NCBI GenBank assembly: GCA_903887775.1
Contig: CAISRB010000018.1
Span: 23,123-87,122, forward strand
Direction: 5' to 3'
Length of the DNA: 64,000 nt
DNA from: an uncultured Bacteroidales bacterium
GTDB lineage: Bacteria > Bacteroidota > Bacteroidia > Bacteroidales > FEN-979
Every line of letters begins with the position of its first letter. Within the stretch, counting starts at the first letter, position 1. Positions 26,493 to 34,717 of this stretch are shown here, piece by piece. The notes below the pieces were generated by a model, which was not told the origin of the DNA, did no database searches, and was given only the letters and a program-made list of their open reading frames with translations. The position numbers were made by a program, and so were the translations under genes.

Positions 26493-27077
26493 TTGCTGCA
26501 AAATTACAAAATATTATTTCTATTTATAATAATTCTAAATTATTCATTAATTTCATGCCGGGACAATCCGGATGGGGATACTTTATCATCTCCTGGTTTA
26601 AAATCTGAGAAAATGGCAATACATGATATTAAAGAAGGAGTAAAGGCGCCTGATTTTACCCTGCCTTCCCAGGATGGAAGCATGGTAAGCCTTTCACAAT
26701 TCATTGGTCATAAAACCATCGTATTGTTTTTTTATCCGAAGGATGAATCTTACGGATGTACAAAGGAAGCCTGCAGTTTCAGGGATAATTATGAGGTGTT
26801 CAAAGAAGCAGGGGCGGAGGTTGTTGGGATAAGTTCTGATAATCAGGCTTCTCATAAATCGTTTGCTTCCCATCATAAGCTGCCTTTTATTTTACTTTCC
26901 GATACAGACAGGAAGGTAGCAGGCTTGTACAAGGTTGGCCGTACCCTGGGTATGCTGCCCGGGAGGGTTACCTATGTGATAGACAAGAATGGAGTGATCA
27001 GGAAGATTTTCTCGTCGCAATTCAGTTTTGAAAAGCATATTGATGAGGCGATGAGTATTATTAAGACCATGAAGTAG
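26493..27077 (+). CDS. peroxiredoxin of the Bcp/PrxQ family, probable lipoprotein
   Basis: The mature part (from about residue 45) is a Bcp-type peroxiredoxin: VKAPDFTLPSQDGSMVSLSQ and FYPKDESYGCTKEACSFRDN, with peroxidatic cysteine and a second cysteine five residues later, then VVGISSDNQASHKSF. The first ~25 residues are hydrophobic and end in SLISCRDN, a good lipobox, so it seems to be membrane-anchored in the periplasm. The start is uncertain. TTG at 26493 keeps the signal peptide and fits the promoter at 26467; ATG at 26613 would give a cytosolic form. It is divergent from the peroxidase operon, and its stop is one base from the convergent gene. Confidence 0.85.
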   Translation: MLQNYKILFLFIIILNYSLISCRDNPDGDTLSSPGLKSEKMAIHDIKEGVKAPDFTLPSQDGSMVSLSQFIGHKTIVLFFYPKDESYGCTKEACSFRDNYEVFKEAGAEVVGISSDNQASHKSFASHHKLPFILLSDTDRKVAGLYKVGRTLGMLPGRVTYVIDKNGVIRKIFSSQFSFEKHIDEAMSIIKTMK

Positions 27078-27078
27078 A

Positions 27079-27849
27079 TTAAAATTTTTCAAAAACACCC
27101 GGACCAAACAGGGAATAATCATATTTCACCGGATCATTTGCATCAAATTTGCCCAAGGCGGCCGTCAGTTCTTCGGCAGCTTTCCAGTCATTTGATTTTC
27201 TTTTGAGCAAACCGAGTTTTCTGGCCACATTGCCTGAGTGAATATCAAGGGGACAAATAAGTTCAGAAGGGGAAATGGATTTCCATAATCCGAAGTCCAC
27301 ACCTCTGCCGTCGTCTCTCACCATCCATCGAAGAAACATATTTAATCGTTTACATGAAGAACCTTTATATGGGTCGGCTATATGTTTTTCCTGTCTTGGC
27401 TGATGAGGGAGTCCCAGGAATATTTTGCGGAAAGCGGCAATGCGCGGCTTTATACAGTCAGCCTGATTGTTAACGAAGCATTTCTCCAATCCGCCGTAAT
27501 TAACATAAATATTCTGAAGAGAGCGAAGGAAAAAAATACAGTCTTCTCCATTGAACGTGCGGTGGTTGAACCTTCTGAACGGTTCCAGGTCGGTGGATGT
27601 AAATGAACGTATAAAGCGCGAAGGCGACATGTCCATCATTTTGATCAGGATTGTTGCATTTGCAAGGATACTTTTACGGAACCCCCAGGAAATTGTTGCC
27701 GTAAGGAATGCCGAGATCTCGATATCTTCAGCTGAAGAAAAGAGATGAGGGATTGAGACCGGGTCGCTGTATATGAATGAAGGAGTGTTGTATTGAAGAT
27801 ATTTAGCTTCAAGAAACTCCCGGAGCTCTGTAATGGATAAGTGATTCAA
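27079..27849 (-). CDS. TIGR02757 family protein (DUF2400)
   Basis: This 256-residue cytosolic protein of unknown function has the family blocks YNTPSFIYSDPVSIPHLF, DIEISAFLTATISWGFRK, LFLRWMVRDDGRGVDFGLW and DIHSGNVARKLGLL. The last two resemble helix-hairpin-helix DNA glycosylase folds, so a DNA-related role is possible but not shown. It converges with the peroxiredoxin gene with a one-base gap and no visible terminator. Confidence 0.88.
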   Translation of the reverse strand: MNHLSITELREFLEAKYLQYNTPSFIYSDPVSIPHLFSSAEDIEISAFLTATISWGFRKSILANATILIKMMDMSPSRFIRSFTSTDLEPFRRFNHRTFNGEDCIFFLRSLQNIYVNYGGLEKCFVNNQADCIKPRIAAFRKIFLGLPHQPRQEKHIADPYKGSSCKRLNMFLRWMVRDDGRGVDFGLWKSISPSELICPLDIHSGNVARKLGLLKRKSNDWKAAEELTAALGKFDANDPVKYDYSLFGPGVFEKF

Positions 27850-27901
27850 AAGAGGGATAGTTACGAATTAAGAATAAGTCCTTTGAATTGTAAATCGTAA
27901 A

Positions 27902-28456
27902 CTAATTCAGCACCTGCACTGCCTGGATCAATCCTTTCCCGATCTCGATAGCTTTTTCGTTATCGGGGATCAGCTTATGGTGTCTTGCAGGAAGGGATTT
28001 TTCAAGCCCTTTATGAATGAATTCGGGTTGAACAAGAGGTTTCAGTTTCAGGAACCCGCCAAGTACGATCATGTTGAATATCTTCGAAAGACCGAGTTTG
28101 CCTGCTTCATCTGCAGCAGCAATCGAGTAAATGTTGATATCCTTGCGTGAAGGCAGTTTGGTGATCCCATTTGGGTCGTAAATCAAGAGCCCGCCGGGTT
28201 TCACAGCTTTTTCGAATTTATCGAGCGACTGCTGGTTCAGAATAATGGCAGTGTCGAATGAATTCAGGATGGGGGAGCTGATTCGTTCATCGCTGAGGAT
28301 GACTGTGACGTTAGCTGTACCCCCGCGCATTTCAGGGCCGTAGGAAGGCATCCAGCTGACTTCCTTGTTCTGCATAACTCCTGAATAAGCAAGGATCTTC
28401 CCCATCGAGAGGACTCCCTGTCCGCCGAAACCGGCGATAATAATTTCTTCAGTCAT
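27902..28456 (-). CDS. 2-oxoacid:ferredoxin oxidoreductase subunit gamma
   Basis: This 184-residue gamma subunit starts with the FGGQGVLSMGKILAYSG motif and has SYGPEMRGGTANVTVILSD. It completes the four-subunit enzyme with genes 28517-30656. The complex turns a 2-oxoacid plus CoA into acyl-CoA, CO2 and reduced ferredoxin. A repeat block fills the 60-bp gap to the beta gene. Branched-chain (VOR) or 2-oxoglutarate (KOR) use cannot be decided from this subunit. Confidence 0.9.
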   Translation of the reverse strand: MTEEIIIAGFGGQGVLSMGKILAYSGVMQNKEVSWMPSYGPEMRGGTANVTVILSDERISSPILNSFDTAIILNQQSLDKFEKAVKPGGLLIYDPNGITKLPSRKDINIYSIAAADEAGKLGLSKIFNMIVLGGFLKLKPLVQPEFIHKGLEKSLPARHHKLIPDNEKAIEIGKGLIQAVQVLN

Positions 28457-28464
28457 AACTTTAT

Positions 28465-28534
28465 GAATATCGAATATTGAACAACGAATTTTGAAATATG
28501 AAGTTTCGCTATTTCGCTACTTCGCTATTTCGCT
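28465..28534 (+). repeat. GAAnnnn 42-bp element (copy 2) joined to inverted octads, between beta and gamma genes
   Basis: 28465-28506 has six heptads: GAATATC, GAATATT, GAACAAC, GAATTTT, GAAATAT, GAAGTTT. From 28504 four inverted octads (ATTTCGCT type) follow. On the minus strand they read GCGAAATA and GCGAAGTA, and they encode the last residues (SEIAK) and the TAG stop of the beta subunit. Confidence 0.8.
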
Positions 28535-29350
28535 TTTTTGAATTAATTTTCCGTCCAATTTGATATCGCCCAGCGGGTAGAAGGGGAACATATTCTCTTC
28601 CATCCATTTGTTCGATTGTACCGGTGTCATTTTCCATCCCGAGTTGCAGTTTGATACAACTTCGATGAATGCGATGCCTTTGTTTTCTTTCTGCTGTTCA
28701 AATGCCTTGCGGATGGCTTTTTTTGTTTTACGAACGTGGCTGGGAGTATGCACAGCCTGGCGGGTCACATAATAAACACCCGGAAGGTTTGCGATCAGCT
28801 CGGTGATCTTCAGGGGGTGGCCCATGGTTTGGACATCACGCCCGTATGGAGAAGTTGAAGACCTCATCCCGGGAAGTGTGGTCGGCGCCATTTGACCTCC
28901 GGTCATACCGTAAATACCATTATTGATAAAAATTATCGTGAAATTCTCACCTCTGTTGCAGGCATGGATAGTCTCGGCGGTGCCTATAGCTGCAAGGTCA
29001 CCGTCACCCTGGTATGTAAATACGAATTTGTTCGGCCAAAGACGTTTAATGGCGGTGGCAAGGGCGGGGGCTCGTCCGTGGGCAGCGCCCAGCATGTCAA
29101 TATTCATAAAGTCATAGGCAAGCACTGAACAACCCACCGGGGAGACGCCGATAGTCTTATCCTGAATGTCCATTTCTTCGAGGGTCTCCATCAGCATGCG
29201 GTGAACAACGCCGTGACCGCAGCCGGGACAATAGCTCAATGGCCTGTCAACAAGGAGATCGGTACGTTTATACACGATGTTTTCATCCTTGCGTATCTCA
29301 GTTTTTACAAAAGGTTCCTCCATATCAGCCTCCGATAATTTGAGTTTCAA
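28517..29350 (-). CDS. 2-oxoacid:ferredoxin oxidoreductase subunit beta
   Basis: This is the TPP-binding beta subunit: CPGCGHGVVHRMLMET, VSPVGCSVLAYDFMN, GDGDLAAIGTAETIHACNRG and NNGIYGMTGGQMAPTTLPG. At 277 aa it has the size of the four-subunit class. It overlaps the alpha gene by 26 bp. The C-terminal five residues and the stop codon come from an octad repeat, so the native end was probably different before the repeat arrived. Confidence 0.93.
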   Translation of the reverse strand: MKLKLSEADMEEPFVKTEIRKDENIVYKRTDLLVDRPLSYCPGCGHGVVHRMLMETLEEMDIQDKTIGVSPVGCSVLAYDFMNIDMLGAAHGRAPALATAIKRLWPNKFVFTYQGDGDLAAIGTAETIHACNRGENFTIIFINNGIYGMTGGQMAPTTLPGMRSSTSPYGRDVQTMGHPLKITELIANLPGVYYVTRQAVHTPSHVRKTKKAIRKAFEQQKENKGIAFIEVVSNCNSGWKMTPVQSNKWMEENMFPFYPLGDIKLDGKLIQKSEIAK

Positions 29351-30407
29351 GCGCTTTCACAACTTCATCCGGTGTAGGGATGATACCGCCGAAACGTCCG
29401 TAATGTTCAATTTTAATGCTGCATCCAACACTCAGCTTTACATCTTCTATCATCTGCCCGGCATTCATTTCAACCACGAGCATGCCTTTGACTTTTTTGC
29501 CAAGGTCGTGGATCGCTTTGACCGGAAAGGGGAACAGGGTGATAGGCCTGAACAGGCCGATTTTAATGCCTTTGGCTCTGGCAAGGTCCATCGATTTCTG
29601 GCAGATACGGGCAGAAAGCCCGAATGCAACGAAAATGAATTCGGCATCTTCGCAGCCAAGGGTTTCATACAGAATTTCGTTTTCCTCTATTTTTTTGTAT
29701 TTGGCCTGTAACTTCAGGTTTACTCTTTCCTGTCCGGCCGGGTCGAGGTCAAGAGATGTAATGATGATATGTTCGCGGCTTTTCGGTTTTCCTGTTGCAG
29801 CCCATGGGTTCTGTTTGATAAGATCCTCTTCTGAACGGCGGGGAATCGGGTCGAAAAGAACGACTTTCTCCATCATTTGGCCAATAGCGCCGTCGGAAAG
29901 TATCATCACCGGGTTGCGGTACTTGAAAGCAAGGTCGAAACCGAGCTTAACATGGTCGCACATTTCCTGAACCGATGCAGGTGCGAGGACAACCAACTTG
30001 TAATCGCCATGCCCTCCTCCTTTTACAGCCTGAAAATAATCGGCCTGGGAAGGTTGAATAGTCCCGAGTCCGGGGCCTCCGCGAACGACATTAACAATGA
30101 CGGCAGGGAGTTCTGCCCCGGCCATATATGAAATGCCTTCCTGCATCAGGCTGATGCCCGGACTGGAAGACGATGTCATCACCATTTTACCTGTACCGGC
30201 AGCTCCGTAGAGCATATTGATCGAAGCTGTTTCACTTTCGGCCTGAAGAACCACCATTCCTGTGCGTTCATGCGGTTTTTCCGCCATCAGGTATTCCATC
30301 ACTTCAGACTGAGGCGTTATAGGATATCCGAAATAACCATCGCAGCCTGCCCTTATAGCGGCTTCGGCAACAGCTTCGTTACCCTTCATCAATCGTAATT
30401 CACCCAT
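29325..30407 (-). CDS. 2-oxoacid:ferredoxin oxidoreductase subunit alpha (VorB/KorA-like)
   Basis: This 360-residue alpha subunit has the typical motifs: FGYPITPQSEVMEYLMAEK, LQAESETASINMLYGAAG and SSSPGISLMQEGISYM, then VRGGPGLGTIQPSQADYF. It lacks the fused gamma domain, which is encoded separately at 27902. In Bacteroidota this arrangement is usually annotated as 3-methyl-2-oxobutanoate dehydrogenase VorB; other 2-oxoacids, including aryl pyruvates, are possible. Confidence 0.93.
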   Translation of the reverse strand: MGELRLMKGNEAVAEAAIRAGCDGYFGYPITPQSEVMEYLMAEKPHERTGMVVLQAESETASINMLYGAAGTGKMVMTSSSSPGISLMQEGISYMAGAELPAVIVNVVRGGPGLGTIQPSQADYFQAVKGGGHGDYKLVVLAPASVQEMCDHVKLGFDLAFKYRNPVMILSDGAIGQMMEKVVLFDPIPRRSEEDLIKQNPWAATGKPKSREHIIITSLDLDPAGQERVNLKLQAKYKKIEENEILYETLGCEDAEFIFVAFGLSARICQKSMDLARAKGIKIGLFRPITLFPFPVKAIHDLGKKVKGMLVVEMNAGQMIEDVKLSVGCSIKIEHYGRFGGIIPTPDEVVKALETQIIGG

Positions 30408-30428
30408 GAGATATGTACTTTAAAATTG

Positions 30429-30656
30429 TTATTCAGAAACTTTGCCGCGGAAAACAGTGATCACACCATCGGGACAGACTATTGCGCAATTCATGCATCC
30501 GGTACATTCGTTATTGACTTTCAAGGCGAAGTGGTAGCCTTTGCCGTTTACTTCTTTCGACATTGCAATAACTGAAAAAGGACAGGAGGCAATACAAACC
30601 TCGCATCCCTTGCAGCGTTCCACATTTACCAGGATATCTCCTTTGATCTTAGCCAT
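30429..30656 (-). CDS. 2-oxoacid:ferredoxin oxidoreductase subunit delta (2[4Fe-4S] ferredoxin-like)
   Basis: This 75-residue protein starts MAKIKGDILVNVERCKGCEV (ATG at 30654-30656). It has two cluster motifs, CKGCEVCIASCP and CTGCMNCAIVCP. It passes electrons from the catalytic subunits to free ferredoxin. As first gene of the operon (delta, alpha, beta, gamma) it lies 21 bp before alpha. A longer upstream open frame adds a hydrophobic stretch that family members lack. Confidence 0.93.
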   Translation of the reverse strand: MAKIKGDILVNVERCKGCEVCIASCPFSVIAMSKEVNGKGYHFALKVNNECTGCMNCAIVCPDGVITVFRGKVSE

Positions 30657-30800
30657 AATGAGAAAAATTAATGGTGCGATACTTAATACCATGGCGAAAT
30701 TAGGGAAAATTCTCCGAACAAATGGCGGGCATTGTTAAATTTAGAACAAGTATAATTAGCCATCAGGCAAAAGCCATGTGGCATGAGTGATCATAAAATG

Positions 30801-30863
30801 CTCATGCCTCATGGCTCATGGCTCATGGCTCATGGCTCATGCCTCATGGCTCATGCCTCATCT
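30801..30863 (+). repeat. heptad array CTCATGG/CTCATGC, nine units
   Basis: Nine units of 7 bp: CTCATGC, four CTCATGG, CTCATGC, CTCATGG, CTCATGC, CTCATCT. On the minus strand the last unit supplies the TGA stop of the gene at 30858-31664. The same unit is expanded to 16 copies at 40871-40982. Upstream, to 30657, the spacer holds only AT-rich sequence. Confidence 0.9.
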
Positions 30864-31664
30864 CTGAGCAGTGCTGTTGTAATAAAAGCTCCGGAAGTAA
30901 GATTCTGTGAAGACGGGGTTGATCTTGTGGTAAAACCTGATCAGTATCCCTGCCTTTGCGCTGATGGTGTCGTTAAGGTCAACCAGCCTCCAGAACTCAC
31001 GGTCTCCTGTGAACAGGTTCTGGGCAAAAACGTTGATGTCTTCTTCCAGAGAGGCTGTGGAGTATTCCGACAGGAAGCCTTTCTCAATCTCGGCCGGATT
31101 CAGAGCCATATCGGCGGTACCATTCAGAATTGCATCCGCGCCCCCTTTGCCATACCTGAACGAAGGAGGGTTGAGCGACAACCATTTCGTTTTGTCGAAA
31201 TATGTCGGGAAATTTCTTATCAGGATACTGGAAAATTCATGATGAAATACCTGTTCTATGTATTCGTTGGTAAACCATGGGTTGTCGTTATCGTCACTCA
31301 GGTAAATAGTATGCCTGTAATTGGTTCCCCCGTAAGGAAGGCCGTAGAATTTCATTGATTTTAACACAAAAACCTTGTCAAGATTTGCAGTGAGCATATC
31401 GACAGGGTATTTTGATAATGCATAGGTAAGAACATCTTCAAGCCTTTCGAATTCTTCAGATGATACAGGCTGGATATCGGGATTTACTTTTTTACCTGAC
31501 CACTGATGAGGGAAAATACTGATGCCGGAAGGAAAGAGTATCTCGACACCGCTTCGTTGATCATAATAGTTCATCTGTGCTTCTGCGTTTGGGATATAGC
31601 AAAAAAGCACAAACAGCCAGAATGAATTCCTAAGCAGGAAAGCCATTTTTTCGGTTTTCGACAC
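30858..31664 (-). CDS. exported protein resembling zinc metallopeptidases, active site degenerate
   Basis: This 268-residue protein has a signal peptide (SFWLFVLFCYIPNAEAQ). Around residue 140 it has EQVFHHEFSSILIRNF. This aligns with the HExxH helix of the putative zinc-binding metallopeptidases common in Bacteroidota envelope loci, but the second histidine is a serine, so catalysis is doubtful. Other visible parts are LPYGGTNYRHTIYLSDDNDN and EIEKGFLSEYSTASLEEDINVF, the latter possibly holding a third ligand. Its stop codon lies in a CTCATGG-type repeat. I cannot assign a function; a peptidase-fold binding protein is one option. Confidence 0.6.
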   Translation of the reverse strand: MSKTEKMAFLLRNSFWLFVLFCYIPNAEAQMNYYDQRSGVEILFPSGISIFPHQWSGKKVNPDIQPVSSEEFERLEDVLTYALSKYPVDMLTANLDKVFVLKSMKFYGLPYGGTNYRHTIYLSDDNDNPWFTNEYIEQVFHHEFSSILIRNFPTYFDKTKWLSLNPPSFRYGKGGADAILNGTADMALNPAEIEKGFLSEYSTASLEEDINVFAQNLFTGDREFWRLVDLNDTISAKAGILIRFYHKINPVFTESYFRSFYYNSTAQR

Positions 31665-31802
31665 GCAAAGGAAAGCATGACCGGGTACCGGTCGGAAGGC
31701 AAAATCAAGAAAATATCAACCCACCATTGTTAATAACTCGAATAATTTTGTTGATAAGTTTGCCTCTCAGGTGGTTCGTGTGGCACGATTGATTAGAGAA
31801 TA
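31665..31802. other. intergenic region with no recognised feature
   Basis: This is the first part of a 338-bp gene-free stretch between the metallopeptidase-like gene and the aminotransferase gene; the rest is the two repeat arrays listed next. It should hold the promoter of the metallopeptidase-like gene, but no clean TAnnTTTG was found. Confidence 0.4.
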
Positions 31803-31956
31803 GTGAAAAGTGAAAAGCGAAAAGTGACAAGCGAAAAGTGACAAGCGAAAAGTGAAAAGTGAAAAGTGAAAAGTGAAAAGTGAAAAGCGAAAAGCGAAAA
31901 GTGAAAAGTGAAAAGCGAAAAGCGAAAAGTGAAAAGCGAAAAGTGAAAAGTGAAAA
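31803..31956 (+). repeat. heptad array GTGAAAA/GCGAAAA, 22 units
   Basis: Twenty-two uninterrupted 7-bp units: GTGAAAA and GCGAAAA with two GTGACAA variants. It is the longest array in the window, downstream of the aminotransferase gene. Related units occur at 34654 and 55428. Confidence 0.95.
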
Positions 31957-31965
31957 TTTAAGGTG

Positions 31966-32000
31966 CCCTAATCCCTAATCCCCACTCCCCACTCCCCAAT
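31966..32000 (+). repeat. heptad array CCCTAAT/CCCCACT, five units
   Basis: Five 7-bp units: CCCTAAT twice, CCCCACT twice, CCCCAAT. It begins nine bases after the GTGAAAA array and ends next to the aminotransferase stop. It is a different sequence with the same period. Confidence 0.8.
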
Positions 32001-32002
32001 AA

Positions 32003-33325
32003 CTAACTTACCGGGTGGTTTTCGTGGAATTTCCTCAGGCGCTCCTCAAGCGCCGGGAACTGGGCTCTTTGTACCAGAGAGACGCAGGCACGGAGGCCTT
32101 CGGAGTGTTCGCTTCCGGTTATCGTCAGTGAAATCGAACTGATACCATAATAAATGAGTTCTTCAAGCAGTTGTTCCCCCGTGAAACCGGGGTAAGAAAC
32201 CGTGAAATAAAACCCGTCAGCGATTGGTTCATCTTCATCTTTGTCATATACAATGCTAAACCCGTTTTCAAGGAACATTTTTTTCATGATCCGGGCTTTT
32301 TCGCCATACTCCTTTACCACTTCAACGAAATTATAAGTACCGTCATTTGCGGCTTTCAGCAGGGCTGCCAAAGCAAATTGGGCTGAATGTGCAGTACCTG
32401 CGCTTAAGGCATAGAGTGTGCCGTAAATCAGCGCCCTGCCGAAAATATTAGTGGAGTATGACCAAAGAAGATTCTCCGACACCTGGTTAAAAAGGTGATT
32501 TGAAACCAGCATCAGTCCGATCCTCTGGCCAGCATAGCTAAAAACCTTCGAGCTTGAAACCAGCAAAATATAATTATCTGTGTATTTTGCAACGGTAGGC
32601 TGGTAAGGCGGTTGTCCGGGATGGCTGTAATCCTTCCTGAAATCCATACCGAAGTAAGCCAGGTCCTCGATGATGATCACATTATATTTGGTTGCAAGTT
32701 CGCCGATGATCTTAAGCTCTTTTTCAGTAAAACAGACCCATGAAGGGTTATTTGGGTTTGAGTAGAGTACAGAATTGATATTACCGGCCATAAAGTAGGA
32801 TTCCAGTTTTGCACGCAGCTTTTCTCCCCGGTAATCATATACATCGAAGCTCTTGTATTTCAGACCAAGAACGACATGTTGCTGGTGGTGGACCGGGAAG
32901 CCCGGATCAATGAAAAGGGTAACGTCACGTTCCTTCGAAAGTTTGGAGATCGTAAGGAAGGCAGCAAATCCGCCCTGCATCGAACCGACAGTAGGCACGC
33001 AATTTGCTTCATCCACGTCGATGTCGAGAAAAAGTTTCGCGAAACGTGAAGCTTCTTTTTTCAATATAGGCGTTCCTTCAATGTCAGGATAAACAGAAGC
33101 GACTCCCCTTTGCAATGCCTCTATTTCGGCCTGAACGCCTATCCCGGCAGGCGGAAGTCCCGGAACTCCCATTTCCATCCGGATGAATTTTTCACCAGAT
33201 TCCTTTTCTATGCCGTTAATAAGCCTTTTTATCTCACGAATTGTTGCCTTGCCTATATTACGGATCTTACTTTCCCTGATATGGCGGTTAACAATTTCAA
33301 AGTTTATTGGAGTATCTTTCATCAT
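32003..33325 (-). CDS. PLP-dependent aminotransferase, class I/II
   Basis: This 440-residue fold-type I aminotransferase has the cofactor lysine in LLVSSSSKVFSYAGQRIG and substrate/cofactor blocks NSVLYSNPNNPSWVCF and IIIEDLAYFGMDFR. GSMQGGFAAFLTI at ~115 forms the phosphate cup. It would move an amino group between an amino acid and a 2-oxoacid. Its position next to an hpdBCA-like operon makes an aromatic amino acid a reasonable substrate (inference), but family members also use aspartate or alanine. It is preceded by a 118-bp AT-rich gap, so may have its own promoter. Confidence 0.85.
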   Translation of the reverse strand: MMKDTPINFEIVNRHIRESKIRNIGKATIREIKRLINGIEKESGEKFIRMEMGVPGLPPAGIGVQAEIEALQRGVASVYPDIEGTPILKKEASRFAKLFLDIDVDEANCVPTVGSMQGGFAAFLTISKLSKERDVTLFIDPGFPVHHQQHVVLGLKYKSFDVYDYRGEKLRAKLESYFMAGNINSVLYSNPNNPSWVCFTEKELKIIGELATKYNVIIIEDLAYFGMDFRKDYSHPGQPPYQPTVAKYTDNYILLVSSSKVFSYAGQRIGLMLVSNHLFNQVSENLLWSYSTNIFGRALIYGTLYALSAGTAHSAQFALAALLKAANDGTYNFVEVVKEYGEKARIMKKMFLENGFSIVYDKDEDEPIADGFYFTVSYPGFTGEQLLEELIYYGISSISLTITGSEHSEGLRACVSLVQRAQFPALEERLRKFHENHPVS

Positions 33326-33443
33326 CTCATAAAAAATATTGAGCTGTTAATAAATGAGCAACAGCAAAAATCATAAAATATTTTCACTTTACCAATGATT
33401 TTAATCAGCAGGAAACAGAACTTTTAACAAATAATAGAAAGTT

Positions 33444-34391
33444 TCAGAAGGGAGTCTCACTGCCTGGATAGCAGCTGACACCCAATTCGATGAAGCGGTC
33501 TTTAATGGCAAGAAGTTGCTCCCTGGCATTCATTTCAAGGTCCTGAAGCATATAAGTCTGACCTGTAAGCAGGTATTTCTCGCGGCCCAGGTGATGAACA
33601 GGGAGGATGTTCAGTTCTTTAAAACCGCATGACAAAATGAATTCAGCCGTGGCCCTGATATTTTCATCCGAATCGTTACGTCCGGGCACAAGCGGCATCC
33701 TGAATACAAGGCGGCCTTTAAAGCTGACGGCCAGGCGCCTGGCATTCTCCAGTATTGTGCGGTTTGAAGATGATGTCAGTAATTTATGAGCAGTCTCATC
33801 CATATGCTTAAGGTCGAAAAAGATCCAATCCAGCCAGGGCAGGGAGGGTTCTATGTGATTCCAGGGAATGTCGCCGCAGGTTTCAACGGCAGTATGAATA
33901 AATGCCTCATAACACATTTTAAGGATACCTGTTGTAAATTCCGGTTGAGCAAACGGCTCTCCCCCGGTAAGTGTGATACCCCCATTCACGCCCCAGTACT
34001 GCCTGTCACGTTCAATCCTCGAATACAGTTCTGGAAGGCTGATGAAATACCCTCCCTGTCCAAGGGCTCCGGTAAGACAGGCTTTCACACAATCATAGGT
34101 GTTGCAGTGTGCACATTTATCGCGGTCAAATTCAAGCCGGGGTGTTTCTTTTCCGCCAGTCAGCTTGATCGTTTTATAGGGACAGGCCTGAAGGCAATAC
34201 AGATCAAAGAGACATTTGGTTTCTTTATAAAGAGGTTCCGGAAATGGCCTGATCCCTTCGGGGTTGGAACACCAGAGGCACCTCAGCGGACATCCTTTTA
34301 AGAAGATCAGGGTACGGCAACCCGGGCCGTCATGAACAGAAAAACCCTGGATGTCGAAGATGTACCCTCCGGTTAATGTTGACTGATCCAT
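33444..34391 (-). CDS. glycyl-radical enzyme activase of the HpdA type
   Basis: This radical SAM protein makes the glycyl radical on its partner decarboxylase. The SAM-cluster motif is CPLRCLWC in a DGPGCRTLIFLKGCPLRCLW context (residues ~22-41). A ferredoxin-like insert with two further cluster motifs follows (CLFDLYCLQACP and CAHCNTYDCVKAC), as in HpdA and related activases. GGEPFAQPEF is the radical SAM GGE motif. The 315-residue gene overlaps the small-subunit gene by 19 bp and is the last of the decarboxylase operon. Confidence 0.88.
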   Translation of the reverse strand: MDQSTLTGGYIFDIQGFSVHDGPGCRTLIFLKGCPLRCLWCSNPEGIRPFPEPLYKETKCLFDLYCLQACPYKTIKLTGGKETPRLEFDRDKCAHCNTYDCVKACLTGALGQGGYFISLPELYSRIERDRQYWGVNGGITLTGGEPFAQPEFTTGILKMCYEAFIHTAVETCGDIPWNHIEPSLPWLDWIFFDLKHMDETAHKLLTSSSNRTILENARRLAVSFKGRLVFRMPLVPGRNDSDENIRATAEFILSCGFKELNILPVHHLGREKYLLTGQTYMLQDLEMNAREQLLAIKDRFIELGVSCYPGSETPF

Positions 34392-34624
34392 TTGAAATCA
34401 GCACATGATACAGCATTCATATCAGGGTAAGCCAGTGTAATCGACATACATTTACCTAAAAATTCCTTTTCGGCAGTGTAATTGCTGCAAAACCTGCATT
34501 TGGCTAAACGTTCGGCTTTATCACAAAAGGCATCGTCGGGCAGGATATCTTGCTTCGAAATTTTGCATAACCCCTTAAAAACATCTATAGGAAGGTAGAA
34601 TTTGCAATCGGTACATGTGTTCAT
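34373..34624 (-). CDS. arylacetate decarboxylase small subunit, HpdC-like iron-sulfur protein
   Basis: This 83-residue, eight-cysteine protein starts MNTCTDCKFYLPIDVFKG (ATG at 34622-34624) and has CDKAERLAKCRFCSNY and GKCMSITL, ending AVSCADFKW. This pattern matches HpdC, the small [4Fe-4S] subunit found only with 4-hydroxyphenylacetate decarboxylase and close relatives. Its place between the large subunit and the activase is the order of hpdBCA. The open frame extends upstream through inverted heptad repeats, which cannot be part of the native protein. Confidence 0.82.
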   Translation of the reverse strand: MNTCTDCKFYLPIDVFKGLCKISKQDILPDDAFCDKAERLAKCRFCSNYTAEKEFLGKCMSITLAYPDMNAVSCADFKWISQH

Positions 34625-34653
34625 ATACTGTAGCTTAGATGTATTTTCAAAAA

Positions 34654-34716
34654 GTGAAAAGTGAAAAGTGAAAAGCGAAATGATTTTTTTCGCCTTTCGC
34701 CTTTCGCAATTTCGCA
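34654..34716. repeat. inverted pair of heptad arrays between large and small decarboxylase genes
   Basis: On the plus strand three GTGAAAA units and GCGAAAT (34654-34681) are followed by T-rich sequence. Then come CGCCTTT, CGCCTTT and CGCAATT (34691-34711), the reverse-complement type. GCGAAA and TTTCGC can pair in the RNA around a short T-rich loop. The hairpin may lower or process the transcript between hpdB and hpdC. Confidence 0.7.
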
Positions 34717-34717
34717 T

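Noticed and set aside
30783..31358. Plus-strand open frame beginning in the CTCATGG repeat and running opposite the metallopeptidase-like gene
   Set aside because: It is open because the repeat has no stops in this direction and the rest is antisense to a better gene with a signal peptide; its product resembles nothing.
34625..34717. Longer N-terminus for the HpdC-like protein
   Set aside because: The extra residues are translated heptad repeats; the HpdC-like sequence begins at the ATG at 34624.
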